DNA of 37,177 nucleotides. Source: Planctomycetota bacterium. GTDB taxonomy: Bacteria; Planctomycetota; UBA8742; UBA2392. Location: NCBI GenBank assembly GCA_019186845.1, contig JABARW010000052.1, positions 1 through 37,177 on the forward strand. The letters are read 5' to 3'. Numbering within the stretch: the stretch's first letter is position 1; each line of letters starts with the position of its first letter. Under the pieces are notes generated by a model, which had not been told where the DNA came from, did not search any database, and saw only the letters and a program-made list of their open reading frames with translations. Positions 8,589 to 16,198 of this stretch are shown in pieces. A program made the translations under genes and the position numbers.

Positions 8589-9863
8589 TCAGAAGCCGAT
8601 GGAGGTGCTGATGACGTAGGTGTTTTCGTCGCCGTCGTCCCGGTTGCGGGCCTGGGTGTTCTTCCACTCCAGGCGCAGCACGAGCTTGGAGATGGGGCGG
8701 AAGCTGAGGCCGATGGTGACGGCGAAGCGGTCGTCGCTGGCGGCCGCGCCCTTGTAGTCGTCGTTGAGGTCGTTCTGTTCGAGCCGGAAGATGAGTCCGA
8801 TGTAGGGATTGGCGCCGAAAACCTTCTCGCGCCAGGCGGCGGGGAAGGGATCGAACTTGAAGAGCACGTCAGCGAACCAGCCCCAGAGGCCGTTGGGAAC
8901 GGTGGGTGAGGAGGAGCGGTTGATCCACAAGCGGCTGAACTCGCCGGTGACGTCAATGCCGAAGCGCTCGACGACCTTGAACTTCAGGCCGCCGTCCACA
9001 CCGACGCCGCGCAGGGACTCCCGGTTGCCCACGGCAATCTGCTGATAAGTGAAGGAGGCGCCGATATCGGCAGTCACGATGTCAGTGCCGAAGTCCGGCA
9101 CCAACCCCATGTGGAACCAGAGCGCCTTGTTGTCGTTGTTGTCGACGCGGAAGGAGGTCCGCGCGTTGCGTGAGCCGTCGTTACTGCTGAAGTTGCTGTT
9201 GAGGCCCTGGGTGACGGCGATGTCGTAATTGAAGCTGATGAAGGGGACCTGATTGAAGCTGCCATAGACGCCCGCGCCGGGCTGCATGAAGGTGCCGGGC
9301 ACGATCAGGCGCGTGGCGAAGGGGCGGTCGGCGAGGTCCCACAGGATGTCATCGTGGTTGCGGTTGTAGCGGCCCCAGTTCACGAGCAGGATGCCGGCCT
9401 TGAAGTTCAGTTCATCCAGGGGCGTAGCGCGGGCCTCGGCGTACTCTAGCACGATGTAGTTGTTGGAAAGGTAGGGCGCGCCCGCGCCGCCGCCCTCGAA
9501 CTCGATCTCGATGGCGAACTCGAGCCAGTCGGTCACCTCCCAGTCCATCTGCGGAACGACGCGAATGGAGTCAAAGAAGTTGGTCGAGTTGCCGCCGTTG
9601 TACTTCTCGATGGTCTTGTGGTGCAGCGAGGCATAGCCGCCGAGGCGGAACTTGCCCACGGGGCTGTCGATCTCGCCGGCGCCACGTTCCCAGCGGCGGA
9701 TGAAGTTCTCGCCGGGTCCGCTGTCCGCTTCCGCGGCGTCGGGCCTGGCGGGTGAGGCGGCTTGGGCGGGTTCCATGGCGCGGCGGATTTCTTCAGTACG
9801 GTCCTGGCAGGCCAGGGGTGCGGCGAGCGTTGCGGCGAGCAGTGTCAAAGCAAGAGGTCTCAT
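8589..9863 (-). CDS. Outer-membrane porin-like beta-barrel protein
   Basis: The start at 9863 gives a 424-residue protein with a signal peptide (MRPLALTLLAATLAAPLAC). A short helical, acidic linker (about 25-55) follows, then a long run of amphipathic strands ending in an aromatic residue (S-T-S-I-G-F), the usual signature of a barrel inserted by the BAM machinery. The strand-turn pattern (LGGYASLHHK..., WLEFAIEIEFEGG...) resembles phosphate-selective or carbohydrate porins, but I cannot assign a substrate. It is probably co-transcribed with the cytochrome c lipoprotein from the promoter at 9897-9925, which overlaps Fur-like repeats, so iron-dependent expression is likely. Confidence 0.8.
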   Translation of the reverse strand: MRPLALTLLAATLAAPLACQDRTEEIRRAMEPAQAASPARPDAAEADSGPGENFIRRWERGAGEIDSPVGKFRLGGYASLHHKTIEKYNGGNSTNFFDSIRVVPQMDWEVTDWLEFAIEIEFEGGGAGAPYLSNNYIVLEYAEARATPLDELNFKAGILLVNWGRYNRNHDDILWDLADRPFATRLIVPGTFMQPGAGVYGSFNQVPFISFNYDIAVTQGLNSNFSSNDGSRNARTSFRVDNNDNKALWFHMGLVPDFGTDIVTADIGASFTYQQIAVGNRESLRGVGVDGGLKFKVVERFGIDVTGEFSRLWINRSSSPTVPNGLWGWFADVLFKFDPFPAAWREKVFGANPYIGLIFRLEQNDLNDDYKGAAASDDRFAVTIGLSFRPISKLVLRLEWKNTQARNRDDGDENTYVISTSIGF

Positions 9864-9896
9864 GGTTTCTCCGGACAAACGGGGCTGTATATGGGT

Positions 9897-9947
9897 TGTA
9901 TAATGAGACTCGCTCGCAATAGCAAATGAGAATTGGTCGCAATTGCA
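9897..9947 (-). promoter_or_regulatory. Promoter overlapped by two tandem Fur-like operator repeats
   Basis: On the minus strand, TTGCTA (9925-9920) and TATACA (9902-9897) are separated by 17 bp, ahead of the porin gene. On the plus strand two adjacent 23-bp direct repeats, at 9902-9924 and 9925-9947, match at 19 of 23 positions; each begins AATGAGA and contains TCGCAAT. The GCAAATGAGAAT part resembles proteobacterial Fur boxes. The overlap with both promoter hexamers suits a repressor. Confidence 0.55.
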
Positions 9948-9963
9948 AAATTTCCACACCCAC

Positions 9964-9993
9964 GAGAACGGCCCGCCGAAGCGGGCCGTTTTC
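9964..9993 (-). terminator. Terminator hairpin after the P-domain lipoprotein
   Basis: A perfect 10-bp stem (9967-9976 with 9981-9990) with loop CGAA lies 19 bp beyond the stop at 10009. It is flanked by short T/A runs on both sides and so may act in both directions. Confidence 0.7.
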
Positions 9994-10008
9994 AGTGCGG
10001 GTCAATCC

Positions 10009-11070
10009 TTAGTAGGTGCGGCCGTTGAGCGTGAGCGTGATGGGGTTGCTCTGGACGACAATCGTGCCGCCGCCGATATCCACGGGGCCGTTGACGCGCA
10101 GCTCAAAGGTGTTGGAGTCGATTTTCTTGTCGACCAGGGCGACTGTCCACGTGCCCTGGGAGGGTTCGCCAAGGAATTCCGGCAGCCCATAGCTGACAGA
10201 GCGCAGCTTGCCGACGCCGACATCGACCGAGAGGCCGCTGTCGCCCAGCTGGTAGAAGGAGTAGTTGCCCGAGGGCGACATGACCAGGAAGATCATGTCC
10301 TCGTCCTTGGCCTCCTCGCGCTGCAGAAGGCTGAAGCTGAGCGTCAGGGAGCGCACGGAGAAGCTCTGCGTGAAAGTGAACTGGTTGAGCAGCATGGCGT
10401 TGACGCCGAAGTAGCCGAAGTCGCCGGTGAACTGTGTTGTCCACACTTCGGGCAACACGTCATAGCGGCCCTGCGTGGCGTCGCGCGAGGCAGTCTCGTT
10501 GGCGTTGCTGGCCAGACCGCGCACGGTGGAAATCTCACCGTCGTTGATGCGCAGTGTCGCGTTGCGGAACAGGAGGCGACCGTCGTCATCCTTGATCGGA
10601 TCGCGCAACTGAACCTTCCACGTGCCCGTGCTGTTTTCGCCGTCAAACTCATAAAGGAAGGGCACAATCTGCTTGGGGTAGTAAATGTCGCCCGTGGCGA
10701 GGTCCACCGGCTTCCAGGCTGAGGCGGTGCCAAGCGGCGAGATGAGCCGCATGTAGAGGTCATAATCGACGGGGCTGCGTCCGCCGCCCACCGTGACGCC
10801 GACTTCGACGTCCGTGACAAGTTCGTTGCCGGCCATCTGGAACTCGAGGGTCAGCTCGTCCTTGTCAAAGGCGTCGCCTTCCGGGATCTTGATGGCCCGC
10901 ATGTCCTTGGGCGTGGTTTGGGTGAGGTAGTAGGTGCGCAGCAGGGGCGTGGCCGCAGGGGCGCGCTGGGGAAGGGGGCGCTCGTCCTCGTCGTTGTCGT
11001 CACAGGAAGCACTGAGCATGACCACCGAGCCAAGGACGACACCCAACAGGAGCAATCTGGGAGCGCGCAT
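10009..11070 (-). CDS. Lipoprotein with two proprotein-convertase P-like beta domains
   Basis: The 353-residue product has a lipoprotein signal with lipobox S-A-S-C23, followed by an acidic spacer. Two beta-sandwich domains come next. Each has the P-domain (P/Homo B) hallmarks: an aromatic/Asp strand (Y-D-L-Y-M-R-L-I-S-P-L-G, and M-I-F-L-V-M-S-P-S-G-N-Y), then G-T-W-x-V-x-L-x-D near the domain end (G-T-W-K-V-Q-L-R-D and G-T-W-T-V-A-L-V-D). P domains usually sit beside subtilisin-like proteases, but no protease is present in this protein or nearby. It is probably a surface or periplasmic adhesion/binding lipoprotein. Confidence 0.75.
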   Translation of the reverse strand: MRAPRLLLLGVVLGSVVMLSASCDDNDEDERPLPQRAPAATPLLRTYYLTQTTPKDMRAIKIPEGDAFDKDELTLEFQMAGNELVTDVEVGVTVGGGRSPVDYDLYMRLISPLGTASAWKPVDLATGDIYYPKQIVPFLYEFDGENSTGTWKVQLRDPIKDDDGRLLFRNATLRINDGEISTVRGLASNANETASRDATQGRYDVLPEVWTTQFTGDFGYFGVNAMLLNQFTFTQSFSVRSLTLSFSLLQREEAKDEDMIFLVMSPSGNYSFYQLGDSGLSVDVGVGKLRSVSYGLPEFLGEPSQGTWTVALVDKKIDSNTFELRVNGPVDIGGGTIVVQSNPITLTLNGRTY

Positions 11071-11508
11071 AACGGCCTCCGTCTTTCGAAAGTTAGAACT
11101 GTCAGCAGTTTAGGCGCACGATAACGTTTTCTTCCGGGTCGTCAACAAACTCGGGCCGGGAAGCAACAACGGCGGTGACGGTAGGCGCCGCTGATTGCCT
11201 CCCGGCCACGATTTCGAGCTACAGGCCGGAGATCTGGATGAATTGATGAACTGCATAGACGTTACAACAGCAAACGCAAAGTGTCAATAAAATTAGTACG
11301 TTTTGGCTTTGTTTTGTCATGGATAAACCATTAGGAGCGTCATGTACGATGAGCTAGAGATTTATAGCACTGAAGCGTTATTCCAAGTGTAATATAATTT
11401 CTGCGCAGGGGACCGACCTGAGACCTTCGCCTCGCCACCTGGCGATGGCGAATCGAACATCGTTGGACGATGGTTCAAAATGTGCCCCGGCGGACAGGCA
11501 TCCTGCAT
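11071..11508. other. Non-coding region
   Basis: No gene is convincing here. The stretch from about 11240 to 11410 is strikingly AT-rich for this genome and may hold promoters for the minus-strand lipoprotein gene. Inverted repeats occur at about 11152-11209 (GGCCGGGAAGCAA with TTGCCTCCCGGCC) and 11426-11452 (TTCGCC and CGCCA arms). Short frames at 11445-11703 overlap the dispersed repeat and look spurious. Confidence 0.5.
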
Positions 11509-11648
11509 CAGCGGACTGCTCAAAGAGGGCATTCAGCAATCAGCCGGGCCCACGCGACTGCACGGGCCGGCGCAGTGACGGGCTTTGCTCGGCAATCCGG
11601 CCTTTGCTTTCCGCTGGAAGAGTCGGCAGTTCGACTCTTCCGGCGGCC
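11509..11648 (-). repeat. Dispersed repeat, copy B, with 15-bp hairpin arm
   Basis: This is the reverse-complement match to copy A (8012-8147), with the core at 11560-11586. It begins 3 bp after the nadC stop. The end nearest nadC forms a 15-bp stem (11611-11625 with 11632-11646, one G-T pair) with a 6-nt loop. It lacks a T-tract and so is not a standard terminator. Confidence 0.7.
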
Positions 11649-11650
11649 GG

Positions 11651-12553
11651 CTAAGGGCGGTCGACTTTCATGGATATGTCCAGTGCGGCGGCGCTATGGG
11701 TGAGCGCGCCAATGCTGATGCGTTCAACGCCGGTCTGGGCGTATTGCTCAATATTGGAAAGATTGACCCCGCCGGAAATCTCAAGTTGCACCCGGGCAAA
11801 GCGCTTCTCCTGATTGCGCATTTCCACGGCCTGCCGGATTTCCTCCATGGAGAAGTCGTCAAGCATTACCACGTTGGCCCCGGCTTCCATGGCCTGCCGC
11901 GCCTGCTCCACGCTTTCGGCCTCGGCCGTCAGGTAGATTTCGGGCTTGTGCCTGCGGATACGTGCCACGGCTTCCCTGAGGTCCAGCCCGCTGATGTAGA
12001 GGTGGTTGTCCTTGATCATGGCCTCGTCGTAAAGACCCATGCGGTGGTTCACGCCGCCGCCGCAGCGCACGGCGTACTTCTCGAAGGCACGCAGCCCCGG
12101 TGTGGTCTTGCGGGTGTCCAGCACCATGGCCCTGGTTCCGGTACACAGCTCGGCCATGCGCGCCGTCAGGGTGGCAATGCCGCACAGGCGCTGCATCAGG
12201 TTGAGGATGGTGCGCTCCGCAGCGACCAGCGCCTGCTGGTTGGAGCGCGCGCGGGCCACTACGGTGCCTTCGCGGATGCGGTCGCCGTCCTGGGCCAGGA
12301 GTTCAACGCCGGCCTTGGGGTCGAGTTCGTTGAGCACGAGCTGCGCCCACTGAATGCCGGCCAGCACGCCGTCCTGCTTGAATTTAATGCTGGCCGTGGC
12401 CGGAGCCGTAGCGCTGAGCAACGCCTGGCCGGTGACGTCGCCGGGCCCGATGTCTTCCTGCAACGCGACCTTGGCAAGCTGACGCGCGAGCATCAGCAGC
12501 GTGTCATCCATCCTGTGTCTCATGACCCGGCCCGTCTCTGTGCGGCCGCTCAT
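11651..12553 (-). CDS. nadC: Nicotinate-nucleotide pyrophosphorylase (quinolinate phosphoribosyltransferase)
   Basis: This NadC protein of 300 residues makes nicotinate mononucleotide from quinolinate and PRPP in de novo NAD synthesis. Family segments are in order: N-terminal E-D-I-G-x-G-D-V-T, then L-N-L-M-Q-R-L-C-G-I-A-T, the PRPP/quinolinate-binding D-T-R-K-T-T-P-G-L-R, the G-G-x-N-H-R-M-G-L-Y-D segment with I-K-D-N-H, and the terminal I-S-G-G-V-N / I-S-I-G-A-L-T-H-S. An alternative start at 12523 (MRHRMDDTLL) is closer to the usual family N-terminus; the longer form begins 9 bp after the stop of the upstream lipoprotein gene. nadA and nadB are not in the window. Confidence 0.95.
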   Translation of the reverse strand: MSGRTETGRVMRHRMDDTLLMLARQLAKVALQEDIGPGDVTGQALLSATAPATASIKFKQDGVLAGIQWAQLVLNELDPKAGVELLAQDGDRIREGTVVARARSNQQALVAAERTILNLMQRLCGIATLTARMAELCTGTRAMVLDTRKTTPGLRAFEKYAVRCGGGVNHRMGLYDEAMIKDNHLYISGLDLREAVARIRRHKPEIYLTAEAESVEQARQAMEAGANVVMLDDFSMEEIRQAVEMRNQEKRFARVQLEISGGVNLSNIEQYAQTGVERISIGALTHSAAALDISMKVDRP

Positions 12554-12562
12554 GCGGCCCGT

Positions 12563-13087
12563 TCAGCGGGCGGCTTTGGCGGCGGCTTCCTGCAGGGCAT
12601 CGTACTTGACGCGCAGCGCGGCAGGCAACGGTTCAAGGGAAAGGCGGTTGGCCAGCAGGGCAATGCAGTCCTGATGGCGGCCCAGGGCATAGTATTCCTC
12701 GGCCATTTCGTAGCGCAGCTCGTGGCGCGAGGCGTCGCGCGCCGCCGTCTGCATGAAGGCCCGCTGGTACCAGTCGAAGGCTTCTGTGTGCTTTGCGGCG
12801 GATGACAGGGCGTCGGCATAGCGCCGGGCGCAGAGCGGGGCGCTGGAGCGCGTGCCCCAGAGGCTGGCCAGAAAGCGGCGGTCCTTATCGTTGGCTTTGG
12901 CCGCCTCGGCCGCGGCAGCGCGGGCCGGCAGTTCCGGCCCGGCGAAACGGTCAAACAGGCGCGTCAATTCAGCCTGCCGGTCGGCCTGCGGAGGCAAAAG
13001 GTCGTCCGGCGGCGGCTGGGTCGAACTGCAGGCGGCGCAAAGCGCAAACAAGCCCAACAACAGAAAGCGAAACGCTGCGGCGTTCAT
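12563..13087 (-). CDS. TPR-like lipoprotein of unknown function
   Basis: The 174-residue product has a lipoprotein signal with lipobox L-C-A-A-C20, then a short Pro/Ser spacer. An all-helical remainder carries Y-A-D-A-L, A-F-D-W-Y-Q-R-A-F and A-E-E-Y-Y-A-L-G-R-H-Q-D-C-I-A-L-L, which read as two or three degenerate tetratricopeptide repeats. It sits 9 bp upstream of nadC in the same direction and is probably co-transcribed with it, though no functional link to NAD synthesis is apparent. It is likely a small periplasmic scaffold. Confidence 0.75.
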   Translation of the reverse strand: MNAAAFRFLLLGLFALCAACSSTQPPPDDLLPPQADRQAELTRLFDRFAGPELPARAAAAEAAKANDKDRRFLASLWGTRSSAPLCARRYADALSSAAKHTEAFDWYQRAFMQTAARDASRHELRYEMAEEYYALGRHQDCIALLANRLSLEPLPAALRVKYDALQEAAAKAAR

Positions 13088-13173
13088 CTAAGGTCCCCGC
13101 TCAGGTCCGGCATGTCGCGCAACACGGCGCCATTGCCTGCAATGTAACGAACGAACGGCTTGCGCGTTGCGGC

Positions 13174-14091
13174 TTATTGCTGCGCGCGCCAAAGGCACCA
13201 GCGGCAGTAGTCGTCAAACTGCGGCCCGTCGTCAAACAGATACTCGCCGGAGTCACTGCCCGCGGCCAGCATCCAGGTCGAAGGGGCCAGCTTTTCAGCC
13301 GGCACCTTTTGCGCCAGGGTGGCCGCCAGAGTGTGAAGCTGTTTGGCGGGCAGGGCGCTGCGCTGCAACTCCTGCACGTGGGATTTCTCTGTGACCCGCA
13401 GGCGCTCAAAGGGCCGGGTGAAGAACAGGTCCAGGCGTGTCGAAATGCGGCCGAATTCACCTTCAAGCGCGGGCTCGGCGGGCTTTTCGCCCTTGGCACG
13501 CGCCAGGCGGGCGCGCTGCGCGCTGGCCAGGGCCTCGGCCAGTTGAGGCTCGTCGCGGCCCAGCTCCGTGGAGAGGGGAAACACCCGCAGGCGCGATTTC
13601 TCCAGCATGCGCTGGGCCTGGGCCTTGCGCACTTCCGCTTCGTGGATCAGCCCGTTTTCAAGGCCGCTGGTCAGGCGTTCGGCCTGGGCTCTGGCGTCGA
13701 TGATAAGGCCTCCCACAGCCACCACCAGATGCTCCCACGGCCACAACTGCGGCAGCCCCGCGCCCTGCAGCGAAGGCGTCTCAAAACAATGTTCGTCCAG
13801 CCGCGCCAAAGCGATTTCCAGCGCTTTGCTCTGGGCCGGCACCACGGCATCGGCCACGACACGAGGCTCCATGCCTTCGCCCGATAGAAGCTCGCGGGCG
13901 GCTTCCGCTCTCTCGGCGCTCAAGCCCTCCAGGATGATGCCGCGCTGCTGGCGCAGGGCGCGCACGGCATCTGAGCGGGTGATGGAGACTCTCTGCGCCA
14001 GAAGGGGGGCCAGCAGGCCCACGTCGGGGGCTGCCGGCTTGTCCAGCAGAACGGAGAAGAGCCCGGGCTCGCGGCTGAGTTTGACGGCCAT
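13174..14091 (-). CDS. Conserved-type protein of unknown function
   Basis: I do not recognise this 305-residue protein. It begins MAVKLSREPGLFSVLLDKPA with no signal peptide. Residues 25-85 look like a compact alpha/beta domain (R-A-L-R-Q-Q-R-G-I-I-L-E-G-L... A-R-E-L-L-S-G-E-G-M-E-P-R-V-V), reminiscent of small domains that recognise short-side-chain motifs. A hydrophobic helix (W-E-H-L-V-V-A-V-G-G-L-I-I-D) and a charged helical region follow. The C-terminus is W/C/D-rich (DDYCRWCLWRAQQ). Similar cytoplasmic proteins are frequent in planctomycetes. The coding frame is supported by its length and codon use. Most other frames here are shadows. Confidence 0.65.
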   Translation of the reverse strand: MAVKLSREPGLFSVLLDKPAAPDVGLLAPLLAQRVSITRSDAVRALRQQRGIILEGLSAERAEAARELLSGEGMEPRVVADAVVPAQSKALEIALARLDEHCFETPSLQGAGLPQLWPWEHLVVAVGGLIIDARAQAERLTSGLENGLIHEAEVRKAQAQRMLEKSRLRVFPLSTELGRDEPQLAEALASAQRARLARAKGEKPAEPALEGEFGRISTRLDLFFTRPFERLRVTEKSHVQELQRSALPAKQLHTLAATLAQKVPAEKLAPSTWMLAAGSDSGEYLFDDGPQFDDYCRWCLWRAQQ

Positions 14092-14181
14092 GGCTTGAGG
14101 TTCCTGATTCGGCGCGCCCTGACATGTTAGCAGGACCAGGCCCGCGGGGCATCTTGCCTTGCCGGGCGGGCCTCAAAATCC

Positions 14182-14241
14182 GTCGGCCCGCATGACAGCA
14201 CGGGCCGACTTCGTCACAGGCTTTTCCCGACACAGCGGCCT
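14182..14241 (-). repeat. Dispersed repeat, copy C (short)
   Basis: The 27-bp core at 14198-14224 matches copy A in about 24 of 27 positions on the opposite strand. It lies immediately downstream of the thiolase stop on the minus strand, the same placement relative to a stop codon as copies A and B. Confidence 0.65.
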
Positions 14242-14242
14242 G

Positions 14243-15430
14243 TCACACCGCAGCGATGGCCAGGGAAGCACCCAGGCCGCCACTGACGCAAAGCGTGGCC
14301 AGGCCCCGTCTGCCGCCGCGCCGGCGCAGCTCGTGGGCCAGAGTGGTCACGATGCGGGCCCCCGTGTTGCCGATGGGGTGACCCAGGGCAATGGCGCCGC
14401 CATTGACGTTGAGGCGGTCGCGCGGGATCTTCATCTCGCGGTCGCAGGCCAGCACCTGGGCCGCAAAGGCCTCATTGAGTTCAATGAGGTCGAACTGGTC
14501 GATCTTCAGGCCCAGTTTCTGGTTGAGGGCTGCTGTGGCCGGCACCGGCCCCAGGCCCATGACCTTGGGGTCCACGCCGGCAAAAGCGTAGCCTTCCAGC
14601 CGCGCCAGGGGCTTGAAGCCGAGCTTTGAGGCCTTTTCCGCGCTCATGAGCAGGAGTGCGCTGCCGCCGTCTGTGATGCCCGAGGCGTTGCCGGGGTGGA
14701 CGGTGCCGTCGTCCATGAACACGGGCTTGAGCTTGGCCATCTGGTCAGGCGTACAGCCCTCGCGTACGCCTTCGTCGCGGTCCAGCACGCTTTCGCCCTT
14801 CTTGTCGCGGAGGGTCACGGGCGCGATTTCATCTTTGAAGCGGCCCGCCTTGAGCGCCGATTCTGCCTTGTTATGGGAGGCTGCCGCGAACTCATCCTGC
14901 TCGGCGCGGCTGATGTTGTACTGCATGCGCAAAGTCTCGGCCGTGCGGCCCATGAGCTGGTCGGCCAGGGGGCAGAGGAATCCGTCGCGGTACATGAGGT
15001 CGGTGACTTCGTGGTGCCCCATGCGCCAGCCGTTGCGGGCGTCTGCGGTGAGCATGAAGGGCACGTTGGTCATGCTTTCCATGCCGCCGGCAACAGCCAC
15101 GTCGCATTCCCCGCTGGTGATGGCCAAAGCGGCGTTAACGATGGCCTTGAGGCCTGAAGCGCAGGCCATGTTGATGGTATACGCGACGCAGGTTTCAGGC
15201 AGACCGGCGCGAATGGCCACCTGGCGCGCCGTATTGGGTCCGTTGCCCGCCTGCCGTCCGTGGCCCATGATCACCTGGCCCACGAGACGGGGGTCAATGG
15301 CGCTTTTCCTGAGCACGGCGCTTACGGCGTGGGTGCCAAGCTGGACGGCGTTGAGGGGCGCAAGCGCCCCGGAGTACTTGCCAATGGGGGTGCGCTGAGC
15401 GTGGGTGATGACGATGTCCGTGATTTTCAA
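14243..15430 (-). CDS. Acetyl-CoA C-acetyltransferase (thiolase)
   Basis: This 395-residue thiolase is the normal family length. The acyl-accepting cysteine is C90 (N-M-A-C-A-S-G), and the catalytic His and second Cys are H351 (G-H-P-I-G-N-T-G-A-R-I) and C381 (C-V-S-G-G-L-G-A-S), in the standard order. The N-Q-K-L-G and N-E-A-F-A segments are also present. It condenses two acetyl-CoA or cleaves acetoacetyl-CoA/3-ketoacyl-CoA; the sequence resembles biosynthetic acetoacetyl-CoA thiolases (AtoB/PhaA). It stands alone with no other beta-oxidation or polyhydroxyalkanoate gene next to it, so the direction is not decided by context. Confidence 0.93.
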   Translation of the reverse strand: MKITDIVITHAQRTPIGKYSGALAPLNAVQLGTHAVSAVLRKSAIDPRLVGQVIMGHGRQAGNGPNTARQVAIRAGLPETCVAYTINMACASGLKAIVNAALAITSGECDVAVAGGMESMTNVPFMLTADARNGWRMGHHEVTDLMYRDGFLCPLADQLMGRTAETLRMQYNISRAEQDEFAAASHNKAESALKAGRFKDEIAPVTLRDKKGESVLDRDEGVREGCTPDQMAKLKPVFMDDGTVHPGNASGITDGGSALLLMSAEKASKLGFKPLARLEGYAFAGVDPKVMGLGPVPATAALNQKLGLKIDQFDLIELNEAFAAQVLACDREMKIPRDRLNVNGGAIALGHPIGNTGARIVTTLAHELRRRGGRRGLATLCVSGGLGASLAIAAV

Positions 15431-15480
15431 GGTGCCTCCGCGTGCGAATTGCCGGCAACATACTAAACGCCGCCAGCGGG

Positions 15481-15508
15481 TTGACGTAGTCTTGTTTGCT
15501 GCTACCTT
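15481..15508 (+). promoter_or_regulatory. Promoter of the tRNA-Phe gene
   Basis: TTGACG (15481-15486) and TACCTT (15503-15508) have a 16-bp spacer. The -10 lies 31 bp before the tRNA 5' end, a normal leader length. Confidence 0.6.
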
Positions 15509-15539
15509 TTCGCGCCTGCCGCGGCAAGACGCGGCACAG

Positions 15540-15615
15540 GGTCAGGTAGCTCAGTTGGTAGAGCAATGCACTGAAAATGCATGGGTCGCCGGTTCAAGTC
15601 CGGCCCTGACCACCA
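15540..15615 (+). tRNA. tRNA-Phe (anticodon GAA), CCA encoded
   Basis: The full cloverleaf is visible: acceptor GGTCAGG with CCTGACC, D-arm GCTC..GAGC with AGTTGGTA loop, anticodon stem ATGCA/TGCAT around loop CTGAAAA (anticodon GAA at 15573-15575), variable loop, and T-arm GCCGG-TTCAAGT-CCGGC. Discriminator A and genomic CCA follow at 15612-15615. Length is 76 nt. Confidence 0.97.
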
Positions 15616-16050
15616 GCTTCCTAAAGAGTGACCCCGGGCGATCTGCCGGGGTCATTTCGTGAGGTTTTCGTCTCGCTGCGCTCGCCGCCGCCAGGCTTAC
15701 GCCCGGCCTGTGGGCCGGGCTGCTTCGCTGTCTCGCAGCCGCGCAGCGGCTGCTCGAAGTCCGGCCCTGACCACCAGCTTCCTGAAGAGTGACCCCGGGC
15801 GATCTGCCGGGGTCATTTCGTGAGGTGTTCGTCTCGCTGCGCTCGCCGCCGCCAGGCTTACGCCCGGCCTGTGGGCCGGGCTGCTTCGCTGTCTCGCAGC
15901 CGCGCAGCGGCTGCTCGAAGTCCGGCCCTGACCACCAGCTTCCTGAAGAGTGCCCCCGGGCGATCTGCCGGGGTCATTTCGTGAGGTTTTCGTCTCGCTG
16001 CGCTCGCCGCCGCCAGGCTTACGCCCGGCCTGTGGGCCGGGCTGCTTCGC
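15598..16050 (+). repeat. 161-bp tandem repeat starting with the tRNA-Phe 3' end (2.8 copies)
   Basis: Copies run 15598-15758, 15759-15919 and 15920-16050 (the last truncated) and are nearly identical. Each starts with the final 18 nt of the tRNA including CCA. Each full unit then holds three strong hairpins: a terminator-like GACCCCGG/CCGGGGTC followed by ATTT (first at 15630-15656), GCCCGGCC/GGCCGGGC, and GCAGCCGC/GCGGCTGC. Short Arg-rich frames run through the array (for example 15789-16079), but nothing shows they are translated. Confidence 0.9.
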
Positions 16051-16198
16051 GGCGAAAACTCAGGGGGCGCAGGGCTTGAAAGAGGCTGTGCACAACTGCC
16101 GGCCTGCGTCGTTCGCACGGGGCCCGGAGAGTCTGAATCACGAGAGCCGGGCGCAGCGGAACGATGCAAAGAAGGGCTGGTACTCAAGAACCGGGGCG

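Noticed and set aside
10009..11070. Subtilisin-like protease, because of the P domains.
   Set aside because: No catalytic Asp/His/Ser motifs occur; only the two P-like beta domains are present.
11585..12805. Long plus-strand frame of 406 codons.
   Set aside because: It is antisense to nadC and the lipoprotein gene and has no recognisable product; GC-rich codon bias opens such frames.
15598..16050. CRISPR array.
   Set aside because: The units are 161 bp with no unique spacers between them and include tRNA sequence; this is a tandem duplication.
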